Shown here: positions 35,386 to 43,995 of the stretch, in pieces
Position numbering within the stretch: position 1 is the stretch's first letter
How the letters are laid out: each line of letters begins with the position of its first letter
DNA from: a bacterium UBP6_UBA1177
GTDB taxonomy: Bacteria; UBP6; UBA1177
Direction: 5' to 3'
DNA length: 64,000 nt
Assembly: GCA_002310995.1 (NCBI GenBank)
Contig: DBYV01000035.1
Span: 1-64,000 of the forward strand
The notes under the pieces: generated by a model
Databases searched by the model: none
Seen by the model: only the letters and a program-made list of their open reading frames with translations
Told to the model about the DNA's origin: nothing
Program-made: the position numbers and the translations under genes

Positions 35386-35944
35386 CTCCGCAGAAAACAA
35401 TTCCGAGCACTGCGCTGAAAATGATGAGAGTTATCGGAGAAATCTTCTTTTTTCCGAAAACAGGAGGCAGAAACGCTGCTACAAGCAAGATCGCCGTTAT
35501 CGCAAGCGCCTTAAAATCGACACTGTAGGAACTTTTCACATCAATAAAAGCTTCGGCTGTCATGTAGAGCCCGATTGCTAGGATAAGCCCTACAACACAG
35601 GGTTTCAGCGTGCCGATTACAGTATTGAAGCACTTGTTTTTCATAAGCGAATTGAAGACAAACATACAGAGCAGCATGATTAAAAAAGCGGGAAAAACGA
35701 CGGCGAAAGTGGCGATAAAAGCACCTAAAAATCCTGCCTGGCTGCGCCCGACATAAGTCGCGAGGTTCACCATGATAGGCCCCGGCGTCATTTCGCTCAC
35801 AGCAATCATGTAAGTCAAAGTTTCGTCGGTAACCCAGCCGTAAGAAAGCACAACGTCGCGTATCAGCGGAATAGCTGCGTAAGCTCCGCCGAAAGCGAAG
35901 CATCCGACTTTGAGAAAACCTAAAAAAAGATCGAGATAAATCAT
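35381..35944 (-). CDS. Chromate transporter half (CHR), second subunit
   Basis: A 187-residue single CHR domain with motifs FGGAYAAIPLIRDVVL and MTPGPIMVNLATYVGRSQAG. Five to six helices. Paired short CHR proteins form a heterodimer that carries chromate or other oxyanions. It overlaps the first subunit gene by 4 nt. The stop abuts a repeat. Confidence 0.92.
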   Translation of the reverse strand: MIYLDLFLGFLKVGCFAFGGAYAAIPLIRDVVLSYGWVTDETLTYMIAVSEMTPGPIMVNLATYVGRSQAGFLGAFIATFAVVFPAFLIMLLCMFVFNSLMKNKCFNTVIGTLKPCVVGLILAIGLYMTAEAFIDVKSSYSVDFKALAITAILLVAAFLPPVFGKKKISPITLIIFSAVLGIVFCGV

Positions 35945-36507
35945 TTATTCTCCAAATTTTTTCCTTTAACGGCAAATACCGCAAAACCGAGAAAAGCCGC
36001 GGCGATGATGATTGTAATTGCCGAAAATTTGAGCGAAAACACATCTATTGCGAGCATCGCCAGAGTTGATGCAACCAAAACCGCTATCGTAAACGGCTTT
36101 TTCTTCATGTTTTTTATCATCGTGACAGCTGCGCTTACGATGAGCACGCCGACTGCGCATTTTATGCCGAAAAAGGCGCTTTTGACGACCTGAATTTCGA
36201 GGAAGTTGTCGAGAACGCCCGAAATCAGAAGTATCACAAGGAAAGAAGGCATGACGATTCCGGCTGTTGCCATGATCGAACCCAAAATTCCCGCCTGTCT
36301 GTAACCTACGAAAGTCGCGCAGTTTATGGCGATAGGCCCCGGTGTCGATTCCGCGATGACGGTGACATTCATCATGTCGTCGTGGGTTATCCACTTTTTC
36401 TTTTCTACACAGTTATCCTCAATTACGCTCAGCATGGCATAGCCGCCGCCGAAAGTGAAAAAACCGATCTTCATGAATGTGAGAAAGAGATCAATCAGAA
36501 TACGCAT
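35941..36507 (-). CDS. Chromate transporter half (CHR), first subunit
   Basis: A 188-residue CHR domain: FFTFGGGYAMLSVIEDNCVE and ESTPGPIAINCATFVGYRQAG are the family motifs. It pairs with the following gene. The physiological substrate in a non-exposed anaerobe is uncertain. Confidence 0.92.
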   Translation of the reverse strand: MRILIDLFLTFMKIGFFTFGGGYAMLSVIEDNCVEKKKWITHDDMMNVTVIAESTPGPIAINCATFVGYRQAGILGSIMATAGIVMPSFLVILLISGVLDNFLEIQVVKSAFFGIKCAVGVLIVSAAVTMIKNMKKKPFTIAVLVASTLAMLAIDVFSLKFSAITIIIAAAFLGFAVFAVKGKNLENK

Positions 36508-36590
36508 AAAAAAACCTGCACAAAAAATTGCGTTGAATTGATACTGAAAAAAATGGAAAAAGCTATTTTAAGGGATTGATTTAAAGGATT

Positions 36591-38726
36591 TTATTCTGCG
36601 GGAACGATAGCGATGTTGTCAAAAATTGCCCAGCGAGCTTTGCTCCCGTTACCTCCGAATTTGAATTCAAGAGAACATGTCTGGCCATTCCAGTTTTCAG
36701 CCGTAACGTTGGATGTATCAATCCAAGTATTGTTAAGATCGCTGTTGCCGAAATCTATTGTGAGCGGACTGCCGCTTTCATTGTATTGCCAGCTTCCGTT
36801 AGTCACAAAATGATCAGTTTTATTCCACTTGTAATAATAAGATTGAGTACCGCATTTAAGCAGGATGGAAATCGTTACTATCTGATCTGTGGCAAGCTGG
36901 AAAGATATTTTCTGCGGAAGTTTTGCGGTATCTGAAATTTCAAAAGTGTGCGATTTAAGAACACTTTTAGCACTATTGCCTTTTGTCGCCGAAACTTTCA
37001 ATGCTGGATTTTCTCCAAACATTGCCTTCTCAAAACTTCCATCGTCAGTTGTCCAAAGCCACGGCTCCTTATCAGAAGCCCAAACTGAGAAATCTCCGTT
37101 CCAGATTATATCTTTATCTGAAAGTTCGGGAACATTTGCGTGACCGGTTCCTGCGTGACCACCTTCATCAGAAAACTCTGATGTCTTTTTCCAAGTTTTG
37201 CCGTTGTCGGCACTGAAACGGAATTCATATTCGTATTCACCTGCCGAAGGGAACGCATAAGTGTATTTATATTCATCATTATTACCGAACGCGGTGCCGA
37301 TCCCTGTGCCGTCATTAAAAGCTTCATTGACGTCAGCTTCATACCAAACATATTCCATCTCGGCATCTTTTGGTCTGACTCCGAACTGAGCTCTGACACC
37401 CATCAAAAATTCAGATGAATTGACTGTTTGATCAGTAAGTCCTTCAATATAAACTCTGCCGTAAAATGTTACTGGATAATCGAGTCTGAAAGTATAGTTG
37501 TCAGAATCTTTCGGATACTGAATATCAGCCCAGCCTACGGAATAGTTGTGTTCCTCACCACCGCATTCTCCGCCGTAATAAACGAGCTCAAAATCATCGA
37601 CTATAATTTCTGTTTCACCATAGCTGGAAGAGTTTCCAGTTCTAAACATAAGTCTCAATTCATTATTCTGCCATTTTTCTGCTGTAATCTCGGAACCGAA
37701 AATAATAATTACATCATGCATCTGAGGATTTTCGGTGTCATCGAAATTGACAGGTTGGTTAAAAACATTTTGTTTATGATTTGCATCCGTAGCAAGAACA
37801 AAAGCTCTGCTTTGCGCATGCCAGTTGTAGGAGTAATAATTGTTATTGTTGTTCTTGTCCCACAACAAGCTTACTACGACAGGAGACGCCTTAAGAGCAG
37901 CCATTTTGAATTTAACGCCTACCGGAATTTCGGCATCAGCTGCGGATGCAAATTTGATTTGTATAACAGGCTGATTGTCATCATAAGATGTCGCGATTTT
38001 AAGAGCATTGTCGACATTTGTGTATGTCGTAACCGGAGTTCCTGCTTGATATTCAATTCCTTTCTTTTCCCAATATTTCGGTGTCCCGTCTTCATTCCAT
38101 TCGCTGAAGTCGCCGTTCGGAATCTGGACACAAGCAGGATTAGGTTCAGTGTCACCGGTATCAGTGTCAGACGTATCCGCTGTGTCAGATGTATCTGCTG
38201 TGTCTGAAGTGTCTGATGTATCTGCTGTATCGGATGTGTCGGAAGTATCAGAGGTGTCGGAAGTATCAGATGTGTCCGATGTGTCTGAAGTGTCTGACGT
38301 ATCAGATGTATCTGATGTGTCGGATGTGTCTGAAGTATCGGACGTATCTGAAGTGTCGGAAGTATCAGAGGTGTCTGACGTATCAGATGTGTCCGATGTG
38401 TCTGAAGTATCGGACGTATCAGAAGTGTCGGTTGTGTCTGAAGTATCGGACGTATCAGAAGTATCGGACGTATCAGAAGTGTCGGTTGTGTCTGAAGTAT
38501 CAGACGTGTCTGAAGTGTCGGATGTGTCGGATGTATCTGAAGTATCGGACGTATCAGAAGTGTCGGTTGTGTCAGACGGATCTTCTGTGTCGCTCGGATC
38601 TTCAACAATATCCTCATCCGTTACTTCGGAATCAGGAAGTTTGTCATCCGTTTTTTTGTCGTCTCCGCAGGATGTTACAAACATCATGAAGAGCAATGCC
38701 AATGCCAAAGTCATAAAATTTTTCAT
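36591..38726 (-). CDS. Lipoprotein with long Ser-Asp-Thr repeat and two jelly-roll-like modules
   Basis: A 711-residue lipoprotein. Signal peptide and lipobox: MKNFMTLALALLFMMFVTSC, Cys20. An acidic linker (about 21-50) is followed by about 120 residues of tandem Ser-Asp-Thr units (with Thr-Asp-Thr and Ala-Asp-Thr variants). Two similar modules then occur, each starting NGDFSEW or NGDFSVW and ending in DDFELVY / FDNIAIV, with carbohydrate-binding-like beta folds, around a middle domain (about 430-560). ATG at 38726 follows ggagg. Probably exposed on the cell surface, with the repeat as a stalk; ligand unknown. Confidence 0.8.
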   Translation of the reverse strand: MKNFMTLALALLFMMFVTSCGDDKKTDDKLPDSEVTDEDIVEDPSDTEDPSDTTDTSDTSDTSDTSDTSDTSDTSDTSDTTDTSDTSDTSDTSDTSDTTDTSDTSDTSDTSDTSDTSDTSDTSDTSDTSDTSDTSDTSDTSDTSDTSDTSDTSDTSDTSDTSDTSDTADTSDTSDTADTSDTADTSDTDTGDTEPNPACVQIPNGDFSEWNEDGTPKYWEKKGIEYQAGTPVTTYTNVDNALKIATSYDDNQPVIQIKFASAADAEIPVGVKFKMAALKASPVVVSLLWDKNNNNNYYSYNWHAQSRAFVLATDANHKQNVFNQPVNFDDTENPQMHDVIIIFGSEITAEKWQNNELRLMFRTGNSSSYGETEIIVDDFELVYYGGECGGEEHNYSVGWADIQYPKDSDNYTFRLDYPVTFYGRVYIEGLTDQTVNSSEFLMGVRAQFGVRPKDAEMEYVWYEADVNEAFNDGTGIGTAFGNNDEYKYTYAFPSAGEYEYEFRFSADNGKTWKKTSEFSDEGGHAGTGHANVPELSDKDIIWNGDFSVWASDKEPWLWTTDDGSFEKAMFGENPALKVSATKGNSAKSVLKSHTFEISDTAKLPQKISFQLATDQIVTISILLKCGTQSYYYKWNKTDHFVTNGSWQYNESGSPLTIDFGNSDLNNTWIDTSNVTAENWNGQTCSLEFKFGGNGSKARWAIFDNIAIVPAE
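38160..38600. repeat. Tandem 9-bp-derived repeat encoding the Ser-Asp-Thr stalk
   Basis: About 440 bp of a three-codon unit repeated roughly 45 times, with synonymous variation between units. It lies wholly within the lipoprotein gene. Open reading frames on the opposite strand here are by-products. Confidence 0.9.
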
Positions 38727-38769
38727 CTTTTTGCCTCCAAAACTAAAAAAGTGCCAAAACAAACGACAG

Positions 38770-38797
38770 ATTATAGTGTCATTCTTAATTAAAGCAA
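38770..38797 (-). promoter_or_regulatory. Promoter of the SDT-repeat lipoprotein gene
   Basis: On the minus strand TTGCTT (38792-38797) and TATAAT (38770-38775), 16 bp apart. Divergent from the clpP promoter. Confidence 0.6.
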
Positions 38798-38818
38798 TGA
38801 AAAAGTTCTTAAAGAGAG

Positions 38819-38846
38819 TTGCAAAAAAAACAAAAAATGATAAATA
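38819..38846 (+). promoter_or_regulatory. Candidate promoter of clpP-clpX-lon
   Basis: TTGCAA (38819-38824) and TAAATA (38841-38846), 16 bp apart, followed by GAGCGG; 31 bp before the clpP start. No CtsR or heat-shock operator was recognised. Confidence 0.5.
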
Positions 38847-38877
38847 GAGCGGTTTTAATTGTTTCATGGAGAACAAA

Positions 38878-39483
38878 ATGCAAAAAAACATCAGACCTTA
38901 TTCAGGACTTGTTCCGATAGTTGTTGAAAAGGAAGGCGGCGGCGAAAGATCTTACGACATCTACTCCCGTCTGCTCAAAGACCGCATCATTTTCATAGGC
39001 GAAGAAATCACTGACGACCTTGCAAACGCCGTTGTTGCAGAGCTTCTTCTTCTCGAAGGACAGGACAGCGAACAGGATATCTACATTTATGTCAACAGCC
39101 CTGGCGGATCGGTAACGGCAGGACTCGCAATCTATGACACGATTCAATACATTAAGCCCGATGTTTCTATGATTTGTGTCGGTCAGGCCGCTAGCATGGC
39201 TGCTGTTCTTATGTCTTGTGGAGCAAAAGGAAAAAGATTTGCCCTTCCCAACTCCCGCATCATGATTCACCAGCCTATGGGCGGTTTCCGCGGTCAGGCA
39301 ACCGATATAGAAATTCAGGCGAAAGAGATACTTTTCATCAAAGACCGCCTACTTCAGATACTCCATTCGCATACAGGCAAAGATATTGAAACTCTCCGCG
39401 CTGATATGGAACGCGATTTCTTCATGTCAGCTGAAGAAGCCGTTAAATACGGTCTGATTGATAGTGTGGTAACAAAAAGATAG
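38878..39483 (+). CDS. clpP: ATP-dependent Clp protease proteolytic subunit
   Basis: Serine peptidase that forms the tetradecameric barrel fed by ClpX. The 201 residues show VNSPGGSVTAGLAIYDTI, the nucleophile Ser in GQAASMAAVLM, the His in RIMIHQPMGG and the Asp region ADMERDFFMSAEEA. ATG at 38878 is preferred over ATG 38866, since GGAG within the first ATG region sits 6 nt upstream. It starts the clpP-clpX-lon set. Confidence 0.96.
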   Translation: MQKNIRPYSGLVPIVVEKEGGGERSYDIYSRLLKDRIIFIGEEITDDLANAVVAELLLLEGQDSEQDIYIYVNSPGGSVTAGLAIYDTIQYIKPDVSMICVGQAASMAAVLMSCGAKGKRFALPNSRIMIHQPMGGFRGQATDIEIQAKEILFIKDRLLQILHSHTGKDIETLRADMERDFFMSAEEAVKYGLIDSVVTKR

Positions 39484-39489
39484 GTCAAA

Positions 39490-40758
39490 ATGGCACAACG
39501 AAACAAACAGGACATCCACTGCTCTTTCTGCGGAAGACCGCAGACAGAAGTAGAAAGAATAATTTACGGCAGAAACGCTTACATTTGCAATGAATGTGTG
39601 GAAATGTGCGCAGAGCTTCTTGGAGAAAACGCTCAAGTTGCAGAAAACAAAGAACCGAAAAGTAGCAGAAACGAGGGAATTCATACGACTCCGATGCAAA
39701 TAAAATCTTATCTTGATCAGTTCGTCATCGGTCAGGAATATGCGAAAAAAGTTCTCTCCGTCGCAGTTTACAACCACTACAAAAGGGTTCGTTCGCTGCA
39801 AAAAACCAATATTCAAAAAAGCAATATCCTGCTTCTCGGCCCAACAGGTTCGGGAAAAACGCTTCTGGCCAGAACTTTGGCAACTTTCCTTGACGTTCCG
39901 TTCAGTATTGCCGATGCAACGACGCTCACAGAAGCCGGATATGTCGGCGAAGATGTCGAAAATGTTCTTCTTTCGCTGATTCAGGCGGCGAATTACGACA
40001 TCGAAAAGGCAGAACACGGCATAATTTATATTGATGAAATCGACAAAATCGCCAGAAAATCTGAAAATACTTCGATAACACGCGATGTCAGCGGCGAAGG
40101 AGTACAGCAGGCGCTTCTGAAAATAATAGAAGGAACTGTTGCGAACGTGCCTCCGACAGGCGGCAGAAAACATCCGCATCAGGAATATCTGAAAATTGAC
40201 ACTTCCAACATTCTTTTCATTGTCGGCGGCGCATTCGAAGGGATTGAAAAAATCATTGCGCGCAGAATCGGCAGAAAGAAAGTCGGCTTCGGCTCAGAAA
40301 CCGGCAAAAAAATCGAAGAAAAACACATACTCTCCGAAATTCAGCCGGAAGATCTTCTCCGTTTCGGACTTATCCCTGAACTTATCGGCAGACTCCCGAT
40401 GACAGCTTACCTCGAAGAACTTACCGCAGATGAACTGCGCAGAGTTCTGACCGAGCCAAAAAACGCGCTGATTACTCAGTACAAAGAGCTTTTCATGCTG
40501 GACGGAATCGAACTTTCCTTTTCAGATGGTGCTCTTGACGCAATCGTCAAAAAGACCGAGCAGCTTAAAACAGGCGCCCGTGGTCTGAGACGCATACTCG
40601 AAACAGCCATGCTTGACATAATGTATGACACACCCGAAGAAAAGGAAAACCTTAAAGAAATCGTTATCACACCTGAAGTGATCACATCAGGCAAAAAACC
40701 TCTGAAAAAATATAAAATCGAACAATCCAAAAATAGAAATACCGGCAAAGGAGCATAG
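39490..40758 (+). CDS. clpX: ATP-dependent Clp protease ATPase subunit ClpX
   Basis: AAA+ unfoldase. The 422 residues contain the zinc-binding C4 domain (CSFCGRPQTEV ... CNECVEMC), Walker A GPTGSGKT, Walker B IIYIDEIDKI, the pore loop GYVGEDVE, the IGF-type ClpP-binding region (VGFGSE), and sensor 2 GARGLRRI. It starts 6 bp after clpP. Confidence 0.97.
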   Translation: MAQRNKQDIHCSFCGRPQTEVERIIYGRNAYICNECVEMCAELLGENAQVAENKEPKSSRNEGIHTTPMQIKSYLDQFVIGQEYAKKVLSVAVYNHYKRVRSLQKTNIQKSNILLLGPTGSGKTLLARTLATFLDVPFSIADATTLTEAGYVGEDVENVLLSLIQAANYDIEKAEHGIIYIDEIDKIARKSENTSITRDVSGEGVQQALLKIIEGTVANVPPTGGRKHPHQEYLKIDTSNILFIVGGAFEGIEKIIARRIGRKKVGFGSETGKKIEEKHILSEIQPEDLLRFGLIPELIGRLPMTAYLEELTADELRRVLTEPKNALITQYKELFMLDGIELSFSDGALDAIVKKTEQLKTGARGLRRILETAMLDIMYDTPEEKENLKEIVITPEVITSGKKPLKKYKIEQSKNRNTGKGA

Positions 40759-40763
40759 TTTTA

Positions 40764-43112
40764 ATGATTTCCAAAAATACTTTTCCACTGTTTCTCTACA
40801 ACGACACTGTTATATTTCCCTATTACTCGTTCACCATTTCAGTTGATGATCCCTATGAACACGAAGTCTTCAGCAGGGCTTTCGAAAAAGAAGAACAGGT
40901 TGTTGTTGCGGCATTCAAAAAGCTTCCCGATGATCCTGAAAAAAGCATTTTTCTTCCAGTGGCTACACTTTGCGATGTCATTCACTTAGAAGAAGTTGAA
41001 AACAGAAGGTACAAAGTTGTTCTTGCCGGTGCGAAACGCGTCCTTTTTTACTCTTATCAACGTGATCCGCAAACTCATCTTTTCACGGTAAAAGTCAAAG
41101 AGTTCAAGACAACTTTTCCGAAGGAGAAAAACCCTGCAACTGCAAGAAGAATCCTGGAAGATGCTCTCAAAAGATACTTTGACATAGCAGGTTTTCCGCC
41201 GGAGAAAGCAAATCAGATCACCGAGGAGGAAAATCTTGAAGATTTCGTCGACTGCTGCGCCTCATCCCTGGATCAGTCCATGGACCCCGAAGGTTTCCGC
41301 AGAGTTTTTGAAGAGAAGGATCTTTACAAAAGAATACTTGATCTTACAAAGATTTTCCTTGCCGAAACCAACATTGCAAACATTGAAAACGAAATAGACG
41401 ACGAGGTTCACGAGCGTTTTGAAAGAAGTCAGCGCGAGCAGTTTTTAAGAGAGAAAATCCGAGTTCTCAACGAAGAACTGAACGGAGAAAACTATCAAGG
41501 CGATTCCGAGAACGGCGGCGATCCGAACAAAAGTCTGAATTTCGACCTCAATTCTTTCAAGGCGCCGGATTATGTAAAAGAACGTCTTAAAACCGAACTC
41601 ACGAAATCGGCACGTATTCCTCCCTTCACGCCGGAACAGGAAGTTATAAGAAATTACATAGAAACAATTCAATCGCTTCCGTGGGAAGAATCGACAAAGT
41701 GTGAAATAGATATCGACTGCGCCAGAAAGCAGCTTGACGATGACCACTACGGACTTACCGAAGTCAAGGAACGGATTCTTGAATATCTGGCTGTTCTCAA
41801 ACTTTCCGGAAATCTGAAAGCTCCGATAATCTGTCTCGCCGGCCCTCCCGGAGTGGGCAAAACGAGTATTGCATCCTCTCTTGCCGCGGCAACCGGAAGA
41901 AAATTCGTTCGTCAGTCATTGGGTGGTCTTCGCGACGAAGCCGAAATCAGAGGTCACAGACGCACCTATTTAGCTGCTCTGCCAGGGAAAATCATCCTTT
42001 CGCTTCAAAAGGTCAAAGTCAACAACCCGCTGTTTTTGTTGGATGAAATTGACAAACTCGGTGCTGACTACAAAGGTGACCCATCTTCCGCGCTGCTTGA
42101 AGTTCTCGACCCGGAGCAGAACAAAACTTTTACAGATCACTTTCTTGACCTTGAATTTGACCTCAGCAACGTCCTTTTTGTCGCTACTGCAAACGACAAA
42201 AACAAAATTCCAGTTGCACTGAAAGACAGGATGGAAGTCATTGATATTGACGGTTACACAACTTTCGAGAAGAAAAATATCGCAAAAAAACATCTCATTC
42301 CGAAAGAGAAAAAGCTCAACGGAATCGAGGACACCAATCTGGATTTTACAGAAGATGCCTTAGATTTACTGATAAAATCATATACTTGCGAAGCAGGAGT
42401 GCGTGAACTCGAAAGAAAAATCGCATCAATTTGCAGAAAAACCGCACTTGCCAAAGCGGAAGGCAAAGAAACGGAATCAACTATAACCAAAGAAAATCTC
42501 GGCAAATATCTCGGAGTCGAAAAATATTCCGAGGACGCAATCGGCAAAGAGCCTGAAATCGGCGTTGTCAACGGTCTGGCTTGGACCCCATACGGTGGAA
42601 CAGTTCTTCAAGTCGAAGCGATAAAATATCCTGGGAAAGGTGGTTTTGAAGTCACCGGCAGTCTCGGTGATGTAATGAAAGAATCTGTAAAGATTGCAGC
42701 AAGTTATGTCCGTTCACTCTTCTCTGAAAATAAAATTGTAGATGACGAAATATGGGACAAACAGACTATCCACATCCACTTTCCGGACGGCGCGACGCCA
42801 AAAGACGGACCTTCAGCCGGCGGCGCGATTTCGCTTGCAATTGCCTCCTTAATGTCGGGAATTCCGGTGCAGCCGAAAATCGCTATGACAGGCGAAGTTT
42901 CGCTCAAAGGAAAAATCACGAAAATAGGCGGTCTCAAAGCAAAAGTCATGGCAGCAAAACAGGCTGGAATTACGAAACTTTTCATTCCCGAGGAAAACCG
43001 CGGTGACTACAGTGAAATTCCAGATGAAATCAAGGACGGAATCAAAGTAAAATTCGTAAAAGAGTGCCGCGAAATTCTGAAGGAAGCTCTTCCCGAACTT
43101 AAAATCAGCTGA
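40764..43112 (+). CDS. lon: ATP-dependent Lon protease
   Basis: A 782-residue LonA: N-terminal substrate domain (about 1-200), coiled coil (EREQREQFLREKIRVLNEEL-like helix about 215-240), AAA+ domain with GPPGVGKTSIASSLAAATGR, FLLDEIDKLG, and the peptidase domain with catalytic Ser in PKDGPSAGGAISLA and Lys in GEVSLKGKITKIGGLKAK. It follows clpX by 5 bp. The stop lies in overlap with the convergent DUF523 gene. Confidence 0.96.
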   Translation: MISKNTFPLFLYNDTVIFPYYSFTISVDDPYEHEVFSRAFEKEEQVVVAAFKKLPDDPEKSIFLPVATLCDVIHLEEVENRRYKVVLAGAKRVLFYSYQRDPQTHLFTVKVKEFKTTFPKEKNPATARRILEDALKRYFDIAGFPPEKANQITEEENLEDFVDCCASSLDQSMDPEGFRRVFEEKDLYKRILDLTKIFLAETNIANIENEIDDEVHERFERSQREQFLREKIRVLNEELNGENYQGDSENGGDPNKSLNFDLNSFKAPDYVKERLKTELTKSARIPPFTPEQEVIRNYIETIQSLPWEESTKCEIDIDCARKQLDDDHYGLTEVKERILEYLAVLKLSGNLKAPIICLAGPPGVGKTSIASSLAAATGRKFVRQSLGGLRDEAEIRGHRRTYLAALPGKIILSLQKVKVNNPLFLLDEIDKLGADYKGDPSSALLEVLDPEQNKTFTDHFLDLEFDLSNVLFVATANDKNKIPVALKDRMEVIDIDGYTTFEKKNIAKKHLIPKEKKLNGIEDTNLDFTEDALDLLIKSYTCEAGVRELERKIASICRKTALAKAEGKETESTITKENLGKYLGVEKYSEDAIGKEPEIGVVNGLAWTPYGGTVLQVEAIKYPGKGGFEVTGSLGDVMKESVKIAASYVRSLFSENKIVDDEIWDKQTIHIHFPDGATPKDGPSAGGAISLAIASLMSGIPVQPKIAMTGEVSLKGKITKIGGLKAKVMAAKQAGITKLFIPEENRGDYSEIPDEIKDGIKVKFVKECREILKEALPELKIS

Positions 43113-43644
43113 AAAATCCAGCAAAACAAGCAGGAATTCTGCCGTATTTCAAAAAAACTTTTTTGAGAAAATCTTGAGTTTTTTCCTTCTCTTTCAAGTC
43201 TTCTTCCGTCAGAACAGGCGTATCGGGAAAAAGTGCGAGAACTCTCTCCGCAAAAAATCCGCTCGCTTCGTAAGAAATGATTTTTTCACTTTTTCCTTCA
43301 AAAAGTTTGGTGTTTTTTACTCCACAGCTCGGACTTTTTGCTTTAAGAAAAAAACCATCAATATTTATCAATGTTTCTAAATAGTTATTTGAATATTCAA
43401 GCATTTTTTCGGTCCAGAATTTTCCGGTTTCAGGCTGAAAGAGGAGATTTTTTTCGTCAATTCTGATAACTCTGATTTTTTCGCGCGGGCAGCCTAAATC
43501 TATCGCGATTTCGGGGCACCAATGAATGATTTCCGCGTGTTTTTTGAGATTTTCGGCAAAATCGCAGAAAAAATCTTTCCCGTCATAGCGGCATTTGTCG
43601 AATCCGAAGCATCTGCTCATATAAATTTTTGGTTTTTTGCTCAT
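43105..43644 (-). CDS. DUF523 family protein
   Basis: A 179-residue DUF523 protein with the family Cys motifs SRCFGFDKCRYDG, WCPEIAIDLGCPRE and LKAKSPSCGV. Function is unknown; the conserved Cys residues suggest metal binding or thiouracil-type chemistry in homologues. ATG at 43644 is chosen for the gggagga just upstream. Overlaps the 3' end of lon by 8 bp. Confidence 0.85.
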   Translation of the reverse strand: MSKKPKIYMSRCFGFDKCRYDGKDFFCDFAENLKKHAEIIHWCPEIAIDLGCPREKIRVIRIDEKNLLFQPETGKFWTEKMLEYSNNYLETLINIDGFFLKAKSPSCGVKNTKLFEGKSEKIISYEASGFFAERVLALFPDTPVLTEEDLKEKEKTQDFLKKVFLKYGRIPACFAGFFS

Positions 43645-43707
43645 TTTTTCCTCCCGAAAAGTCATTTTTTCAATAGCCTTTTAAAAAAAAAAGTCCATTT
43701 CATTTTA

Positions 43708-43760
43708 GACGTGACGACGTAATGGTGCAACGACGTGACGATGAAATAACGTGACGATGG
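43708..43760. repeat. Fragment of the CGTGACGACG repeat family
   Basis: Four spaced copies of ACGTGACGA/GACGTGACGACG-like units (43708, 43732, 43750) match the tail portion of the repeats at 3363 and 4931. The palindromic core is missing. Confidence 0.6.
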
Positions 43761-43808
43761 AATCAACCGAAAATTTGACTCTTTTTGAAAGAAGACTAAC
43801 ATTTTTAT

Positions 43809-43956
43809 GCCTGCCCGGTGCGTGAGCTTGGGGCGTTAGAAGTTTTTTCCTATTTAAATTTTGGGGTTTGTACTTACTACCGTGAATGTTGATCGGTTCG
43901 GCTTTCCCCACCTGTGAGCACAGGATAAAGCTTGCTTCGGGCCACGGCCACGGCGG
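43809..43956. ncRNA. Candidate structured RNA of about 150 nt, strand uncertain
   Basis: Complementary arms in plus-strand order: GCCCG (43813-43817) with CGGGC (43938-43942); AGCTT (43825-43829) with AAGCT (43928-43932); GGGG (43830-43833) with CCCC (43906-43909); a hairpin CCTGT-GAGC-ACAGG (43911-43924) sits on the 3' side of the resulting bubble; CCG/CGG closes an apical loop (43880-43896). The rod with an internal bubble and a small 3' hairpin is reminiscent of 6S RNA, but no signature sequence proves it. No promoter or terminator fixes the strand. Confidence 0.3.
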
Positions 43957-43995
43957 GTTTTCTGATTATTTTCCGAAAATTCAGATGTTTTCAGG

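Larger units (their letters stand above)
43666..43995. other. Intergenic region with repeats and a possible structured RNA
   Basis: A 330-bp stretch without a credible gene. It contains an AT-rich start, a repeat tail related to the lpdA-flanking elements (43708-43760) and a GC-rich segment with several complementary arms (43809-43956), described separately. Confidence 0.7.

Noticed and set aside
38160..38600. Possible CRISPR array
   Set aside because: The repeat unit is 9 bp with no spacers and is fully coding; no cas genes in the window.
38149..38847. Open frames opposite to the Ser-Asp-Thr repeat, rich in Val-Ser-Asp-Val or Cys-Leu-Lys-Tyr
   Set aside because: They are by-products of the tandem repeat on the other strand; the lipoprotein frame has signal peptide, ribosome binding site and folded modules.
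36591..38891. Longer 766-residue version of the repeat lipoprotein
   Set aside because: The extension covers the promoter region; the lipobox and ribosome binding site fix the start at 38726.
43705..43911. 68-codon minus-strand frame in the intergenic region
   Set aside because: Composed of repeat and possible RNA sequence; no ribosome binding site or similarity.
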